A stretch of 64,000 nucleotides of DNA from a bacterium (GCA_021790895.1 JAJYFM010000002.1:1-64000); one strand, 5' to 3'; shown: positions 8,036 through 19,073, counted from the stretch's first letter. Made by a program: numbers and translations. Notes: generated by a model not told the origin, from the sequence alone.

Positions 8036-10636
8036 ATAGATTCTTTCGCTCGCCTGCACGGCTCCGTCGCTCGCTGGTGCTCGGAAAGGCTCGTCGAGGC
8101 GAGTGCACCGCAGCGCGAGGGAATCCCGGCAATACTCGACGGCCATCACGTTTTCATCTGCTCGCCGACCGGCACGGGGAAAACGTTGACGGCATTTTTG
8201 CCGATCTTTTCCGATCTCGCCGAACGACGAGATCGCGACGAGTTGTTCGCGCGCACCTTCGCTCTCTACGTTTCGCCGCTCCGAGCATTGGGATACGACG
8301 TCGAGCATAACGTCCGCCGCCCGTTGCGGGAAATGGGTTTACTCGAGCGCCCCAATTCAGAGCGTGCGCGCGTTCGTCGCGGGCGCATTCGCGAGCATTT
8401 CGTGCGTACCGGCGTTCGCACCGGCGATACCCCACCGGAAGAGCGGCGCCTCATGCTTTCGCGCCCACCGCATATCTTGATGACGACGCCGGAGTCGCTG
8501 GCGCTCATGCTGGCGATGGAGCGTTACCGCGTGACGCTGCGCGATATCCGTTTCATCGTTCTTGATGAAGTGCACGCGCTTGCCGGCAACAAGCGCGGCG
8601 CCCAGTTGAGCCTGCTTTTGGAGTCACTCGAAGCGTTCACTCGCGCACCGGCGCAACGAATCGGGCTCTCGGCGAGTGTCGCTCCGATCGAGCGCGCCGC
8701 CCGCTATCTCGTCGGTACGGATCGTCCTTACGCGGTGGTCGATACGCGCGCCTTGCGCGAGACACGTCTCGATATCCGCGCGCCGTTTACCGGCGCGATG
8801 GCTCCGCTAGCGACGCTCGCGCGCAGCGCAGCCTCGGCGATCGATCGCGCAGGTACGACGCTCGTGTTTACCAACGTGCGCAGCCAGACCGAGCGCATCG
8901 CCTACGAGTTGCGCCTCCTCGAAGGCGAGGGCGTTCCGATTGAGACGCTCGAAGGCGACGCCGCGCCGCGTCATTCCGATGCACGCATCGGCGTGCATCA
9001 CAGCGCGCTGGAGCGGAGCGTTCGCCATCGCACCGAAGCGCGATTGCGCGCGGGCGAACTGCGCGCGGTCGTTTGCTCCGCATCATTGGAACTCGGTGTC
9101 GATATCGGGGCGATCGAGCAAGTGCTTCTCATCGGCGGCGCGCGCGGCGTCGTTACAACGTTGCAGCGTATCGGTCGCGCCGGGCACCGCCCCGGCGATA
9201 TCGCGCGCGGCGTCGTTCTCGCCCAGGATCGCGACGACATCATCGAGGCGGCGGCGACGCGGCGTTGCATCGCCGATGCTGCGATCGAAGAGATCGCCGT
9301 TCCACGCGTGCCGCTCGACGTGCTCGCGCAGTGGATGGTTTCGTGCGTCGTTCCCGAGCGGCGCGTCGACCTCGATGAGCTCATGCAGGTCGCGCGGCGC
9401 GCGACGCCCTTCGCCGAGCTGGAGCGCGAGGATCTGTTCGCCTGCGCCGCCTATCTCGGCGGCGGCGGCGTCGCCGGCGAACCCGCGCACGTTCGACGGA
9501 TCGGATTCGATGGGCGAACGATCTGGGGTTTGGGGCGTGAGGCAAGCGCCGCATTCTTTGAAAACATCGGCACGATTCCCGACGAACGCAGCGTACCGGT
9601 CCGCATCGCCGGAGAGCGGTCCTTCGGACGACTCGAAGAGGATTTCGTCGACCGTTTGCGCGTCGGCGATATCTTCGTTCTTGAAGGACGCACGGTGCGG
9701 GTCGAATCGATCGATCGCTCGGGTATTACGACGCGCGCGCATCGCGGGCGACCGACGGTTCCGCAATGGAACTCGAATATTCGCGGCATTGAAACGCCGC
9801 TCGCAGATGAGATCGAGCGGTTGCGGGTCGGGGTCGCAGATCGCATAACGGCGGGAGAGCGCTTCGAAGCCACCGTCTGGCTGGAGCGGCGGTATGGACT
9901 GAGCGAAGATCTTCGCGAGCGGGTCGTCGCCTACATCGAACAACAGCTTGCGGTGAGCGCGATACCGCGGCGAGATCGCCCGATCGTCGAAATCTACCAC
10001 CTCGATGGATTGCAAAGCGCGGTCGTACTGACGGGAATCGGGCGAAAAGCGAACGAGGCGCTTGCGCGGGTCGCAGCGACGCGCATTGCGCGCATTGCGA
10101 GCGGTTCGGTGCGGATCCTCACCGACGATCTGGGAATCATGCTGCAACTCCCCCCGCGAACGCGCTTGCAGGATGCGCAGTGGGAACGGCTGCTCGAGGA
10201 GGAGGGCTTCGATGGCGACCTGCGCGAGGGGCTACTCGGCTCGACGCTCCTGCGAACGCATTTCCGCTACGTCGCCAACACCGGACTCCTGGTGCTGCGG
10301 CGCGCGAACGGCCGTTCGCTGCGCGCCTCCTCGCTCCGTTGGAACAGCGGCCGTATTCTCGATCGACTCGTTCGCGAAGATGCTCGCTTCCCGCTCGTGC
10401 GCGAAGCGTTTCGCAGCGTCTGCGAAGATGTTCTCGATGCGGAACGCGCGCGGAACTTTTGTGCCTCGTTGCTCGCTCCGCCGCGCATCCTGCACCCTCC
10501 GGTCGCATCGCCGATGAGTTTTGGGATCCTCACGTCATCGTTCGGCGACGATGTCGCGGTCGCCGACCGCAGCGAGTTGGTCGATGCACTCCACGAACGG
10601 GTGCTCGCCTATCTTGCGGGAGCGATCGCTCCGTGA
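8036..10636 (+). CDS. lhr: Lhr-family (large helicase-related) DEAD/DEAH helicase; N-terminus extends upstream of the track ORF start at 8186
   Basis: APQREGIPAILDGHHVFICSPTGTGKT upstream of 8186, VLDEVHAL, LSASVAPIERAARYL, VCSASLELGVDIGAIEQVLLIG, RIGRAGHRPG. Confidence 0.88.
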   Translation: MDSFARLHGSVARWCSERLVEASAPQREGIPAILDGHHVFICSPTGTGKTLTAFLPIFSDLAERRDRDELFARTFALYVSPLRALGYDVEHNVRRPLREMGLLERPNSERARVRRGRIREHFVRTGVRTGDTPPEERRLMLSRPPHILMTTPESLALMLAMERYRVTLRDIRFIVLDEVHALAGNKRGAQLSLLLESLEAFTRAPAQRIGLSASVAPIERAARYLVGTDRPYAVVDTRALRETRLDIRAPFTGAMAPLATLARSAASAIDRAGTTLVFTNVRSQTERIAYELRLLEGEGVPIETLEGDAAPRHSDARIGVHHSALERSVRHRTEARLRAGELRAVVCSASLELGVDIGAIEQVLLIGGARGVVTTLQRIGRAGHRPGDIARGVVLAQDRDDIIEAAATRRCIADAAIEEIAVPRVPLDVLAQWMVSCVVPERRVDLDELMQVARRATPFAELEREDLFACAAYLGGGGVAGEPAHVRRIGFDGRTIWGLGREASAAFFENIGTIPDERSVPVRIAGERSFGRLEEDFVDRLRVGDIFVLEGRTVRVESIDRSGITTRAHRGRPTVPQWNSNIRGIETPLADEIERLRVGVADRITAGERFEATVWLERRYGLSEDLRERVVAYIEQQLAVSAIPRRDRPIVEIYHLDGLQSAVVLTGIGRKANEALARVAATRIARIASGSVRILTDDLGIMLQLPPRTRLQDAQWERLLEEEGFDGDLREGLLGSTLLRTHFRYVANTGLLVLRRANGRSLRASSLRWNSGRILDRLVREDARFPLVREAFRSVCEDVLDAERARNFCASLLAPPRILHPPVASPMSFGILTSSFGDDVAVADRSELVDALHERVLAYLAGAIAP

Positions 10637-11364
10637 CCGCGGGGCCGCGCGCGCTCGCTCTCTCGCTCGGCGACGGCGCGACCGCGCTCGCCGGCGGATT
10701 GCTGTGGTTGGAAAGCTCCGCGTCGATCGTCGTCGCCGATCTCCACCTCGGCTACGAAGAAGCGATCGGCGGTGCGCTCCCCTTGTGGAGCCTCGACGAG
10801 AGCTTGCAACGCATCGCAACGGCGATCGACGCCCATCGCGCGCGCGAACTCGTCTTGCTCGGCGATGTCCTCCACCATTCCCGCCTCAGCGATGCTGCCG
10901 GCGATCGTGTCGTTGCCGCGATGCGGCATTTGCGGAGTATCTGCTCGCTAATCGTCGTTGCAGGTAATCATGAAGGGCCGACGCGCGGGAGCGCGTTGCT
11001 CGGCGATTCCGTCGAGGAGATCGAACGCGCAGGCATGCTGCTCCATCACGGAGATCACCCGCGGATCGGTGGATTCCGCCATATTATCGGGCACCTTCAT
11101 CCAAGCGTTGTCCTTGGCGGCGAACGCAGCGTTCCCGCATTTTTATCGGCGCGCGAGTTGATCGTCGTCCCCGCGGCGACTCCCTATTCGCGCGGTCTCA
11201 ATATCCTCACGCGCGATTGTCGTGATGCAATCGGTGCCTATGGTGCGCGTCCATCATCGACGCAGGTCATCGCAGCAACCGCCGAGCATTGCTATCCTTT
11301 CGGCAGCATCGGCGAACTCGCGCGTGCGGCGCGCGCGTTGCGGTTCCCCGAACGCAACGGCTAA
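10633..11364 (+). CDS. PdeM-like metallophosphoesterase (ligase-associated DNA repair type)
   Basis: VVADLHLGYEEA, LLGDVLHHS, VVAGNHEG, LHHGDHPRIGGFRHIIGHLHP; GTG start overlapping lhr stop. Confidence 0.8.
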   Translation: MTAGPRALALSLGDGATALAGGLLWLESSASIVVADLHLGYEEAIGGALPLWSLDESLQRIATAIDAHRARELVLLGDVLHHSRLSDAAGDRVVAAMRHLRSICSLIVVAGNHEGPTRGSALLGDSVEEIERAGMLLHHGDHPRIGGFRHIIGHLHPSVVLGGERSVPAFLSARELIVVPAATPYSRGLNILTRDCRDAIGAYGARPSSTQVIAATAEHCYPFGSIGELARAARALRFPERNG

Positions 11365-11906
11365 AAAACGCCGTGTGCCAAACCGATCGAAAAGGCGGAG
11401 AGCGAGGGCCCGGCGTGCATGCGGCGATCGCGCACGGCCGCGAACAATTCTTCGAGCGATAGCTCGGCCGCTTCGATCTGCTCGGTCGGCTCGAGGTTCG
11501 GGTCGGCGACGCGATGGGCGCCGTCGGCGAAGAAGAGATACGCAATGGAGGTCGAGCGCACGGGGTCGGGGCGAAATTCCCCGAGCAGTTGCCAGCTTGG
11601 AGCATCGTACCCCGTCTCTTCGCGCATCTCGCGTTTCGCACAATGCAACGGCTCTTCATCGTGCTCTAACGATCCGGCGACGAACTCGAGCCCTACATCG
11701 TCGGATGCGTAGCGGTACTGATCGATTGCAAGAAAGCGCTGCGTCGTGGTGCGAGCGATAACGATGGCGAAGCCTCGCGCTTCGCGAATGTAATAATCGG
11801 GGAGCACGGTTCCATTGGGAAGTTCGATCTCGTCTCGACGAATTTTCAGGTAGGTCGAGTCGATGAGGTAGGTGCTCCTGAGGCGTTTCCAGTGCGGACG
11901 ATCCAT
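11361..11906 (-). CDS. NUDIX hydrolase
   Basis: GSLEHDEEPLHCAKREMREETGYDA (Nudix-box-like). Confidence 0.85.
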   Translation of the reverse strand: MDRPHWKRLRSTYLIDSTYLKIRRDEIELPNGTVLPDYYIREARGFAIVIARTTTQRFLAIDQYRYASDDVGLEFVAGSLEHDEEPLHCAKREMREETGYDAPSWQLLGEFRPDPVRSTSIAYLFFADGAHRVADPNLEPTEQIEAAELSLEELFAAVRDRRMHAGPSLSAFSIGLAHGVF

Positions 11907-11958
11907 GCCGGGTAGGTGCGACGGGGCTTTGCGAAGCCCTTGCTCGAATGGGGCCGAT

Positions 11959-13557
11959 ATGGAGAGTACGTTTCTTGTTGTCGGTGCCGGTACGATGGGC
12001 CTCGGCATCGCCCTGCTCGCCGCAGAGCGCGGTGAAAATGTCGAACTCGTCGAGACCGATGCAGCCGCTCGAGCGCGAGCGGCCCAACGGATCGCCGGCA
12101 CATCGATTCAATTACTGGAAGCGGTTCCCGCGCAGAGCCTCGCGCAGATTGCGTTGGAAGCCGTTCCGGAACGCCTCACGCTCAAGCGCGATACGCTGCA
12201 AGCAATGGAGGCGGCGCTCGCACCGGATGCGGTCGTCGCGACGAATACCTCCTCGCTCGCTCTCGCCGAGCTGGCAAAAGGCTTGCATCGCCCGGAGCGA
12301 TTCGTCGGCATGCACTTCTTTAATCCACCGCAGCAGATGCCGTTGGTCGAAGTGGTTTTTACCGATTCGAGCGATAACGACGCCGTCGAACGCGTTCGCG
12401 CACTCGCCGAGCGGTTGGGAAAAACGGCGGTTGAGGCGAGCGACACGCCGGGCTTTATCGTCAATCGCGTCGCTCGGCCGTTCTATCTGCAAGCGTTACG
12501 TGCCGAGAACGACGCCGTCGCGACGGTCGAGGAGATCGACGAACTCGCGCTTGGAATCGGTTTTCCGATGGGTCCCTTTGCGCTGATGGACTTCATCGGT
12601 CTCGACATTAATTTAGCGACGAGCCGCTCGCTCTACGAACGAACGGGCGCTCCGCGCTTCGAACCGGTTGAATCGCAGGTCGCTCTCGTGGAATCCGGCG
12701 CGCACGGCCGCAAGAGCGGGAAAGGCTTCTACAACTACGAGCTCGGCGAGCGTCCGCCGCGATCGGTCGAGCCACCGGAGCGTGCCGACGAAGAAACGTT
12801 CGACGAGCGCATCTGCGTGCTGGGCTTCGGCGCGCTCGCCGACGACCTTGCAAGCGAAGCGGAGGCCGCCTTCGGATCGATCGATCGCATCGAGAACGAT
12901 GAATTTCTCGTCGACATCGACTCTTCGGTGAGTATCGCCTTCGATGCCGGGGATGGAACGACCGACCGTATCGAGGCCCTCCTAGAGATCGAAGGGCTCC
13001 TCGATGCGAGTTGCGCGATCTTTTTCGATGCTTATAGTACCGATAGCAAAGCGTTGTTCAAGCGCGCGCGCCATCCCGAGCGTTTTATCGGCTACGGTAT
13101 TTTGGGGCTCTTCGTTTCGCAACGCGCGATCGAGATCGTCGACCACGACGAACTCGACGACGATATGCTTGCGCTCGCGCAAGAGTTCTTCGAACGGCTC
13201 GGCAAACGGGTTGTTCTCGTTGCCTCTTCGCCCGGGCTCGTTCTCGGAAGACTCGTCGGATCGATCGTCAACGAGGCGGTGATCGCGGTGCACGAGGATG
13301 TTGCGAGTGCCGAAGATGTCGATCTCGCCATGCGCTTAGGCACGAATTATCCGCTCGGCCCGATCGCGTGGGGGCGCGAGATCGGCGGAGCGCGCATTGC
13401 GCGCATCTTGCGCGCCGTTGCCGCTGAGTACGGCCCCGACTTCGGCCCGCATCGCTCGCTCTGGTTGCTCGATATCGACGAAGAGGGCGAACTCCCCGAC
13501 GGTACGCCGCTCGCCGAGGATGGAAGCGACGCCGGAAGCGAAGGGGAGACGGAATGA
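11959..13557 (+). CDS. paaH: 3-hydroxyacyl-CoA dehydrogenase (PaaH/FadB-like)
   Basis: VVGAGTMGLGIALLAAERG, NTSSLALAEL, FVGMHFFNPPQQMPLVEVV, DTPGFIVNRV; duplicated C-terminal half. Confidence 0.85.
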   Translation: MESTFLVVGAGTMGLGIALLAAERGENVELVETDAAARARAAQRIAGTSIQLLEAVPAQSLAQIALEAVPERLTLKRDTLQAMEAALAPDAVVATNTSSLALAELAKGLHRPERFVGMHFFNPPQQMPLVEVVFTDSSDNDAVERVRALAERLGKTAVEASDTPGFIVNRVARPFYLQALRAENDAVATVEEIDELALGIGFPMGPFALMDFIGLDINLATSRSLYERTGAPRFEPVESQVALVESGAHGRKSGKGFYNYELGERPPRSVEPPERADEETFDERICVLGFGALADDLASEAEAAFGSIDRIENDEFLVDIDSSVSIAFDAGDGTTDRIEALLEIEGLLDASCAIFFDAYSTDSKALFKRARHPERFIGYGILGLFVSQRAIEIVDHDELDDDMLALAQEFFERLGKRVVLVASSPGLVLGRLVGSIVNEAVIAVHEDVASAEDVDLAMRLGTNYPLGPIAWGREIGGARIARILRAVAAEYGPDFGPHRSLWLLDIDEEGELPDGTPLAEDGSDAGSEGETE

Positions 13558-14759
13558 GCGCGCGCGAGGTCTGGGTGGTCGATGCCGTACGCACGCCGAT
13601 CGGTCGACTCGGCGGCGCGCTCGCCGGCGTGCGTCCGGACGATCTCGCCGCGACGGCGGTGCGCGCGTTGCTCGAGCGCACGAAAGTCGATCCGGCGGAG
13701 ATCGGCGACATCTATTTCGGAGCGGCAAACCAGAGCGGCGAGGATAATCGTAATCTCGCGCGGATGGCCGGATTGCTTGCCGGGTTGCCGGTCGAGGTTC
13801 CCGGCGTCACGTTCAACAGGCTCTGCGGCTCGAGTTTGCAAGCGATCAACAGCGCCGCGCATGCGATTGCGTGGGGCGAATGCGAGGCGATCGTCGCCGG
13901 CGGCGTCGAATCGATGACGCGAGCGCCCTACGTGCTGCCGAAGAACGCGCAACCCTTTGCGCGCGACGCGCGGCTCTATGATACGACGATCGGATGGCGC
14001 ATGGTGAACCCGAAGATGCCGGAGAAGTGGACGATTTCGCTCGGTGAAACCGCCGAACGTGTCGCCGATCTCGACGGGATACCGCGTGAGGCGCAAGATC
14101 GTTTCGCACTTGCGTCGCAAGAAAAATGCGCGGCAGCGGTTGCGCGCGGCGCATTCGACGATGAGATCGTCGAGGTAACAATCGCTGCGCGTGAGGGCGA
14201 GCGATCGGTAACGCGCGACGAACATCCACGCCCGGATACGCGCTACGAACGGCTCGCAGCGCTCGCTCCCGCATTTCGCCCAGGCGGTACGGTGACTGCC
14301 GGGAACTCCTCGGGAATGAACGACGGCGCCGCTGCGCTCTTACTCGTCGAGGCGCAATTTGCGCAACGACACGCGATGCAACCGCTCGCGCGGATTCGTT
14401 CGACCGGTGTCGCCGGCGTCTCGCCCGAGATCATGGGCGTGGGGCCGGTTCCCGCGACGCAGCGAGCGTTGCGCGCGGCCGGGCTGCGCATTGATGAGAT
14501 CGATCTCGTCGAGCTCAACGAAGCGTTTGCATCGCAATCGCTTGCCTGCGTCGCTCGGCTCGGGCTCGATTCTGCGCGCGTCAACGTCAACGGAGGAGCG
14601 ATTGCGCTGGGTCACCCCCTCGGTGCAAGCGGCGCGCGAATTGTGACGACGCTGCTCCACGAGATGCGGCGACGGCGGACGCGTTACGGATTGGCAACGA
14701 TGTGCATCGGTGTCGGACAAGGGATCGCGACGATCTTCGAAGGAATGGCCTCGAAATGA
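13554..14759 (+). CDS. Acetyl-CoA acyltransferase (thiolase)
   Basis: [69 protein letters not shown]. Confidence 0.93.
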   Translation: MSAREVWVVDAVRTPIGRLGGALAGVRPDDLAATAVRALLERTKVDPAEIGDIYFGAANQSGEDNRNLARMAGLLAGLPVEVPGVTFNRLCGSSLQAINSAAHAIAWGECEAIVAGGVESMTRAPYVLPKNAQPFARDARLYDTTIGWRMVNPKMPEKWTISLGETAERVADLDGIPREAQDRFALASQEKCAAAVARGAFDDEIVEVTIAAREGERSVTRDEHPRPDTRYERLAALAPAFRPGGTVTAGNSSGMNDGAAALLLVEAQFAQRHAMQPLARIRSTGVAGVSPEIMGVGPVPATQRALRAAGLRIDEIDLVELNEAFASQSLACVARLGLDSARVNVNGGAIALGHPLGASGARIVTTLLHEMRRRRTRYGLATMCIGVGQGIATIFEGMASK

Positions 14760-16237
14760 ACGGCACGGAGCGCGCAACAAAACTGCTCGTCGGCGGAAAA
14801 TGGATCGAGAGCGAGCGCAGTTACATCGACTATAACCCTGCGACCGGGAAAGAACTCGCACGCATTGCCGATGCGTCGAAGGCCGATTGCGATGCCGCAG
14901 TCACCGCCGCCCGCACCGCGTTCGACGCCGGGAAGTGGTCGGGAATGCCCGCATCACGGCGCGCAAAAATACTCAATCGAATGGCAGCGCGCATCGGTGA
15001 GATGGCGAGTTCGATTATGGAGTCGGAGATTCGCGATAACGGAAAAGCATCGGCGACTGCGAAAGGCGAGATCGGCGCGATCGTCGACTGCTTCGAATTT
15101 TATGCCGGGGCGATTTTAACGTTCGGCGGGCAAACGCTCTCCGGCCCGCTCCCGAGCTATCTTTCCTACACGTTGCGCGAACCCGTCGGCGTCGTCGGCG
15201 CGATCGTCCCCTGGAATTTTCCGCTCCTGCTCGCGAGTTGGAAGGTCGCACCGGCGCTCGCCGCCGGCTGCGCCGTGGTGCTCAAACCGGCGCCTGCGAC
15301 ACCGTTAACGGCGCTCGCGCTCGGTGAAATTGCGCTGGAGTGCGGAGTCCCCGAAGGCATTCTCAACGTCGTCACCGGTGAAGGGCGCGAACTCGGGCAG
15401 TGGATCGTCGAACATCCGGGCGTCGACAAGATCGCGTTTACCGGCAGCACGCAGACGGGACGGATCGTCGCGGCAACCGCTGCACAGACGCTCAAGCGCG
15501 TGACGTTGGAGCTCGGCGGAAAATCGCCGACGCTGGTTTTCGACGATGCCGATATCGACGCCGCGGTCGCCGCATCGATCTATGCAATCTATTACAACAG
15601 CGGTCAGGCTTGTGAAGCGCGCTCGCGCGTACTCGTCCACGAATCGGTCTACGATCGCTTTCTCGAGATGTTTGCCGCAAGAAGCGCCGGGCTGCGTCAA
15701 GGCGATCCGCTCGACCCACAGACGCAGATCGGTGCGATCACGCTCCGCGAGCAGTTCGAAAAAATCGAACGCTATTGCGCGCTCGGAATCGAAGATGGTG
15801 CGCGCCTGATTTTCGGCGGAAAGGCGGCGCAGATCGATGGCGAGTTTTCCGAAGGGATGTTCTGGCAGCCGACGGCCTTCGAAGCCGATCCAAGCACGCG
15901 CATCGCGCGCGAGGAAATTTTCGGGCCGGTCGTTGTCTTCTCACGCTTTCGCGATGAACGCGAAGCGATTGCGATGGCGAACGATTCCGATTATGGGCTC
16001 GCCGCGAGCGTATGGACGCGCGATGTCGGGCGCGCCCATCGCGTCGTCCGCGCGCTACGGAGCGGCACCGTCGCGGTCAATGCGCCCTACTCCGTTTTCC
16101 CGGGCGTTCCGTTCGGTGGCTACAAGTCCTCAGGATACGGACGCGATCTTTCGGCCGATACGCTCTCGCTCTATAGCGAAACGAAAAGCGCGCTGCTCCA
16201 AATCGGAGAGCGCGCGATGAATCCGTTCGGCGTATAG
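14756..16237 (+). CDS. Aldehyde dehydrogenase family protein
   Basis: [40 protein letters not shown] (Cys), EEIFGPVVV. Confidence 0.92.
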   Translation: MNGTERATKLLVGGKWIESERSYIDYNPATGKELARIADASKADCDAAVTAARTAFDAGKWSGMPASRRAKILNRMAARIGEMASSIMESEIRDNGKASATAKGEIGAIVDCFEFYAGAILTFGGQTLSGPLPSYLSYTLREPVGVVGAIVPWNFPLLLASWKVAPALAAGCAVVLKPAPATPLTALALGEIALECGVPEGILNVVTGEGRELGQWIVEHPGVDKIAFTGSTQTGRIVAATAAQTLKRVTLELGGKSPTLVFDDADIDAAVAASIYAIYYNSGQACEARSRVLVHESVYDRFLEMFAARSAGLRQGDPLDPQTQIGAITLREQFEKIERYCALGIEDGARLIFGGKAAQIDGEFSEGMFWQPTAFEADPSTRIAREEIFGPVVVFSRFRDEREAIAMANDSDYGLAASVWTRDVGRAHRVVRALRSGTVAVNAPYSVFPGVPFGGYKSSGYGRDLSADTLSLYSETKSALLQIGERAMNPFGV

Positions 16238-16259
16238 CTGCGGCGCGCGGGCCGCGGGG

Positions 16260-16676
16260 CTAATTCCCCAGCGTCAGCGGATTGGCAGAGGAGGTGCTCT
16301 GCCAGTTCGACGTGCAGAGTTGATAGGTGGTCGTTGCACCCGATGCCGTCGACTGCGTGAAGAAGCAGTAGACGGTTCCCGGAGTCATCGCCGTAAATTC
16401 GACCTCTCCGGAGGCATTGGTGGTCAGTTGCTGGAGCACGTTGGCGGGAACCGCGCAGCCGCCGCTAGTGCAGAGTGAGACGCCGACATTGGGAACCGGC
16501 GTCGCTGAAACGATGACTTTCACGAACGCAGTGGTAACCGCGGGGTTCGCGGTCGGCGCCGTCGTCGGCGCCGTCGTCGGCGTGGAAAAAGCGGCCAGCC
16601 CATTATTGGAGTTACAGGCGACAACGGAGAGCGCGAGCGCGAGCAGCGCGCCGGCGATGATAAACGGTCGTGGCAT
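16260..16676 (-). CDS. Secreted lipoprotein of unknown function
   Basis: Lipobox LALSVVACNS followed by TTAPTTAPTA linker. Confidence 0.7.
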   Translation of the reverse strand: MPRPFIIAGALLALALSVVACNSNNGLAAFSTPTTAPTTAPTANPAVTTAFVKVIVSATPVPNVGVSLCTSGGCAVPANVLQQLTTNASGEVEFTAMTPGTVYCFFTQSTASGATTTYQLCTSNWQSTSSANPLTLGN

Positions 16677-16692
16677 AGCCGTCCAAAGTGCG

Positions 16693-18207
16693 CTATCCGG
16701 GCTGCGGCTTCCTCTCGTTCGCATCGCCGATCGGGAGAACGCGTGAGATGTGGGGCGGCAGGAGTCCCTTGCCGAGCCGCGCCCAGCGCGGATTCCCGTC
16801 GTCGAGGAGCACCGAGGCACCGCGCTCGCGGAGCAATTCGCCGATGCGACTCTCGGACTCGATAAATGCCGCATCGCAGTCCTGCGATCGCGCGAAGGCA
16901 ACGCTCGCTTCGTCGGTGTCGGCGAGGACGACGACGTAGCCCTCTTCCTCCAACTTGCGCGTACGCTCGGTGCTTGCGGGGTCGATGCCGGCGAGGACGA
17001 CGACGGGTCGGCGCAGCTTCAGCACGCGCGACGCGATGATCGAGAGCGCCGACGAGACGGAGACCGTGAACACGATAACGACAAAGAGCACCTCGGAGTA
17101 GCGGTTGCCGCCGCGGAAGCCCCAAGCCGTGAGTTGTGTTGCGTAGTAGGTTGCTAGCGAGACGGCGACGATGCCGCGCGGAAAGACGGTGCAGGCAAAG
17201 ATACGCTCGCGAATGTTGAGCGTCGAACGCGCCGTTGCAAAGGCGACGACGATAATGCGGAGGAGTACGAGCGTTCCCGAGATCGCCGCACCGACGCCGA
17301 CGAGTGGAAGCACCGAAGCGATCCGAATCTGCGATGCGAGCAGCACGAAGACCGTCGAGAGTGCGAGGATCGAGAGATCTTCTTTGTACGAACGAAGCAA
17401 TCGTTCGCTGGGAAGGCCGCGAAAATCGACGATCAATGCGCACGCGATGATCGCGGTCAAGCCGCTCTCTTGCGCGACGAACTCGCCGAGCGCATAGGCG
17501 CCGAATGCCAACGCAAGCAGCAAGAGTTTCGTAACATCGCTCGACCACGACCGAGCAAAACGGCGCAGCAAGAAGAGCCCGATCGAACCGATAACGAGGC
17601 CGACGATGGCGCCGGAACCGAGTCGTTCTATTGTCGCTAGTGCGGTGAGAAACGGGCCGCGCTCGCGCGTGGTGAACGAAGTGAAGGTCGCGGCCGCGAC
17701 GATCACGCCCATCGCGTCGAGAAGAATTCCCTCCGATTCGAGGAGATGGCGCAGCTCCGGGCGCAGCCGCAATCGCGCGAGCAGCGGCCCGGTAACGGTT
17801 GGGCCGGTGACGATACACGCCGATGCGAGCATCGCCGCGACGATCGTCGAGAGCCCGAATGCGCGGGCAAGATGCGGTATCACCAGCAGCGTGATGCCCG
17901 CGCCGCCGATGACGAGCAAAAAGAGCGGGCGTTTCGGCAGCCTTCCGATATCGATGCGGAGTGTCGCTTCAAAGAGCACGATGACCACGCAGAGCGAGAG
18001 TAACGCTCTCGTCGCCGGCGCAGCGAGGTCGAGATGGAGGAAGTTGAGGCCGCTGGGGCCGAGAGCGAGGCCGACCAAGAGTAACGTAATGATTGAAGGA
18101 ATACCGAAGCGTCGCGAGAGCGCTCGCGCGAGCATCGCTGCGACGAGCACCGCCGCGGCCCCGAATTCCACGACCAGTGCCGGGTAGTGTGTGAAGATCG
18201 AACTCAC
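16693..18207 (-). CDS. Monovalent cation:proton antiporter (CPA1/NhaP-like) with C-terminal nucleotide-binding RCK/TrkA-like domain
   Basis: Polytopic; LLLVGLALGPSGLNFL, ASACIVTGPTVTGPLL; C-terminal PVVVLAGIDPASTERTRKLEEEGYVVVLADTDEAS. Confidence 0.82.
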   Translation of the reverse strand: MSSIFTHYPALVVEFGAAAVLVAAMLARALSRRFGIPSIITLLLVGLALGPSGLNFLHLDLAAPATRALLSLCVVIVLFEATLRIDIGRLPKRPLFLLVIGGAGITLLVIPHLARAFGLSTIVAAMLASACIVTGPTVTGPLLARLRLRPELRHLLESEGILLDAMGVIVAAATFTSFTTRERGPFLTALATIERLGSGAIVGLVIGSIGLFLLRRFARSWSSDVTKLLLLALAFGAYALGEFVAQESGLTAIIACALIVDFRGLPSERLLRSYKEDLSILALSTVFVLLASQIRIASVLPLVGVGAAISGTLVLLRIIVVAFATARSTLNIRERIFACTVFPRGIVAVSLATYYATQLTAWGFRGGNRYSEVLFVVIVFTVSVSSALSIIASRVLKLRRPVVVLAGIDPASTERTRKLEEEGYVVVLADTDEASVAFARSQDCDAAFIESESRIGELLRERGASVLLDDGNPRWARLGKGLLPPHISRVLPIGDANERKPQPG

Positions 18208-19073
18208 GGACGAGCGTTCCGATCGAAGAAGCGATTCGAGCGATCGTGCAGTAGCGCGTAGTATTCGCGGAAGATCGCCGCTGCGACGCTTCCGGGCCAA
18301 TGTGCGGGAAGCAGCACGCTCGGCAGTGCGGGGTCGACGTAGGTGAATTTGCGATAATCGTGGACCAGCCAGAGCCGCTCGACGAATGCTTCGCGCTCGC
18401 CGAAGCGGTGCTCGCTCCGCTCCACGCTCAATCGCGGCCGATAGAGTTCGGTAAATCGCTGGTAGGCGGCGGCGATCCCAGGGAGGTCCCAACAGCGGGC
18501 GACGAGCGCGGCGTCGGTGTCCGGTCCGCGATGCGAGCTTTCGAAGATCGCGATGCTCTCGCTCGCCTCCGCCTCGCGAGCGGCCGCTGCGACGGCGGCG
18601 AGGTCGCCGTTCGGGGAGATCCAGGTCGCGGTTGCCAGCGGCGCCCAGCCGAGGACGGCGAGCTCCTTGCGTAGGCGGTCGCGACGGTCGCGAAGCCGTT
18701 CGTCGATGGAGTAGACGAGCATGCGCCAGAGACCGTCCCAGTCCACCAACGGGCCGTAAATACGCGGGCTCAGCTCCTCGATGCGTCGCCGACCCCGTTC
18801 GGTCACGCTGTAGAAGGCACGGTTGCCGCTGCGCTCCGCTCGCAGCCAACCTTGCCGGGCGAGGCGCGAGACCGACTGGCGGACGGCGGCTTCGGAGACG
18901 CCGAAGGCATCCATCAGGCGGACGAGCCCTGCGAGCGCGACCCGCTGATCGCCGGCGCGTCGGGTCACGATATCGCCGAAGATATTGAAAATGAAGGAAT
19001 TCGGGCGCGAAACCTCTCTGGTGAGACTTTTATCGTATATCACTTCTTGCACGGTATGCGATTCTTTTGTCAC
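18204..19073 (-). CDS. paaX: PaaX-family transcriptional regulator
   Basis: SFIFNIFGDIV...LVRLMDAFGVSEAAVRQSVSRLARQGWLRAERSGNRAFYSVTERGRRRIEE plus PaaX-like C-terminus; start codon uncertain. Confidence 0.85.
   Translation of the reverse strand: MTKESHTVQEVIYDKSLTREVSRPNSFIFNIFGDIVTRRAGDQRVALAGLVRLMDAFGVSEAAVRQSVSRLARQGWLRAERSGNRAFYSVTERGRRRIEELSPRIYGPLVDWDGLWRMLVYSIDERLRDRRDRLRKELAVLGWAPLATATWISPNGDLAAVAAAAREAEASESIAIFESSHRGPDTDAALVARCWDLPGIAAAYQRFTELYRPRLSVERSEHRFGEREAFVERLWLVHDYRKFTYVDPALPSVLLPAHWPGSVAAAIFREYYALLHDRSNRFFDRNARP

Noticed and set aside
9083-10147. 354-aa minus-strand ORF inside lhr
   Set aside because: Antisense shadow ORF with no recognisable motifs.
11959-13557. Considered calling the degenerate second Rossmann half of the 3-hydroxyacyl-CoA dehydrogenase a novel fusion
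   Set aside because: Two-part ~500-aa architecture is normal for PaaH/PaaC-type dehydrogenases.
13347-14225. 292-aa minus-strand ORF
   Set aside because: Antisense to thiolase and the dehydrogenase end; no domain signature.
16520-17818. 432-aa minus-strand Arg-rich ORF
   Set aside because: Alternative frame of the antiporter gene; low-complexity RR-rich translation.
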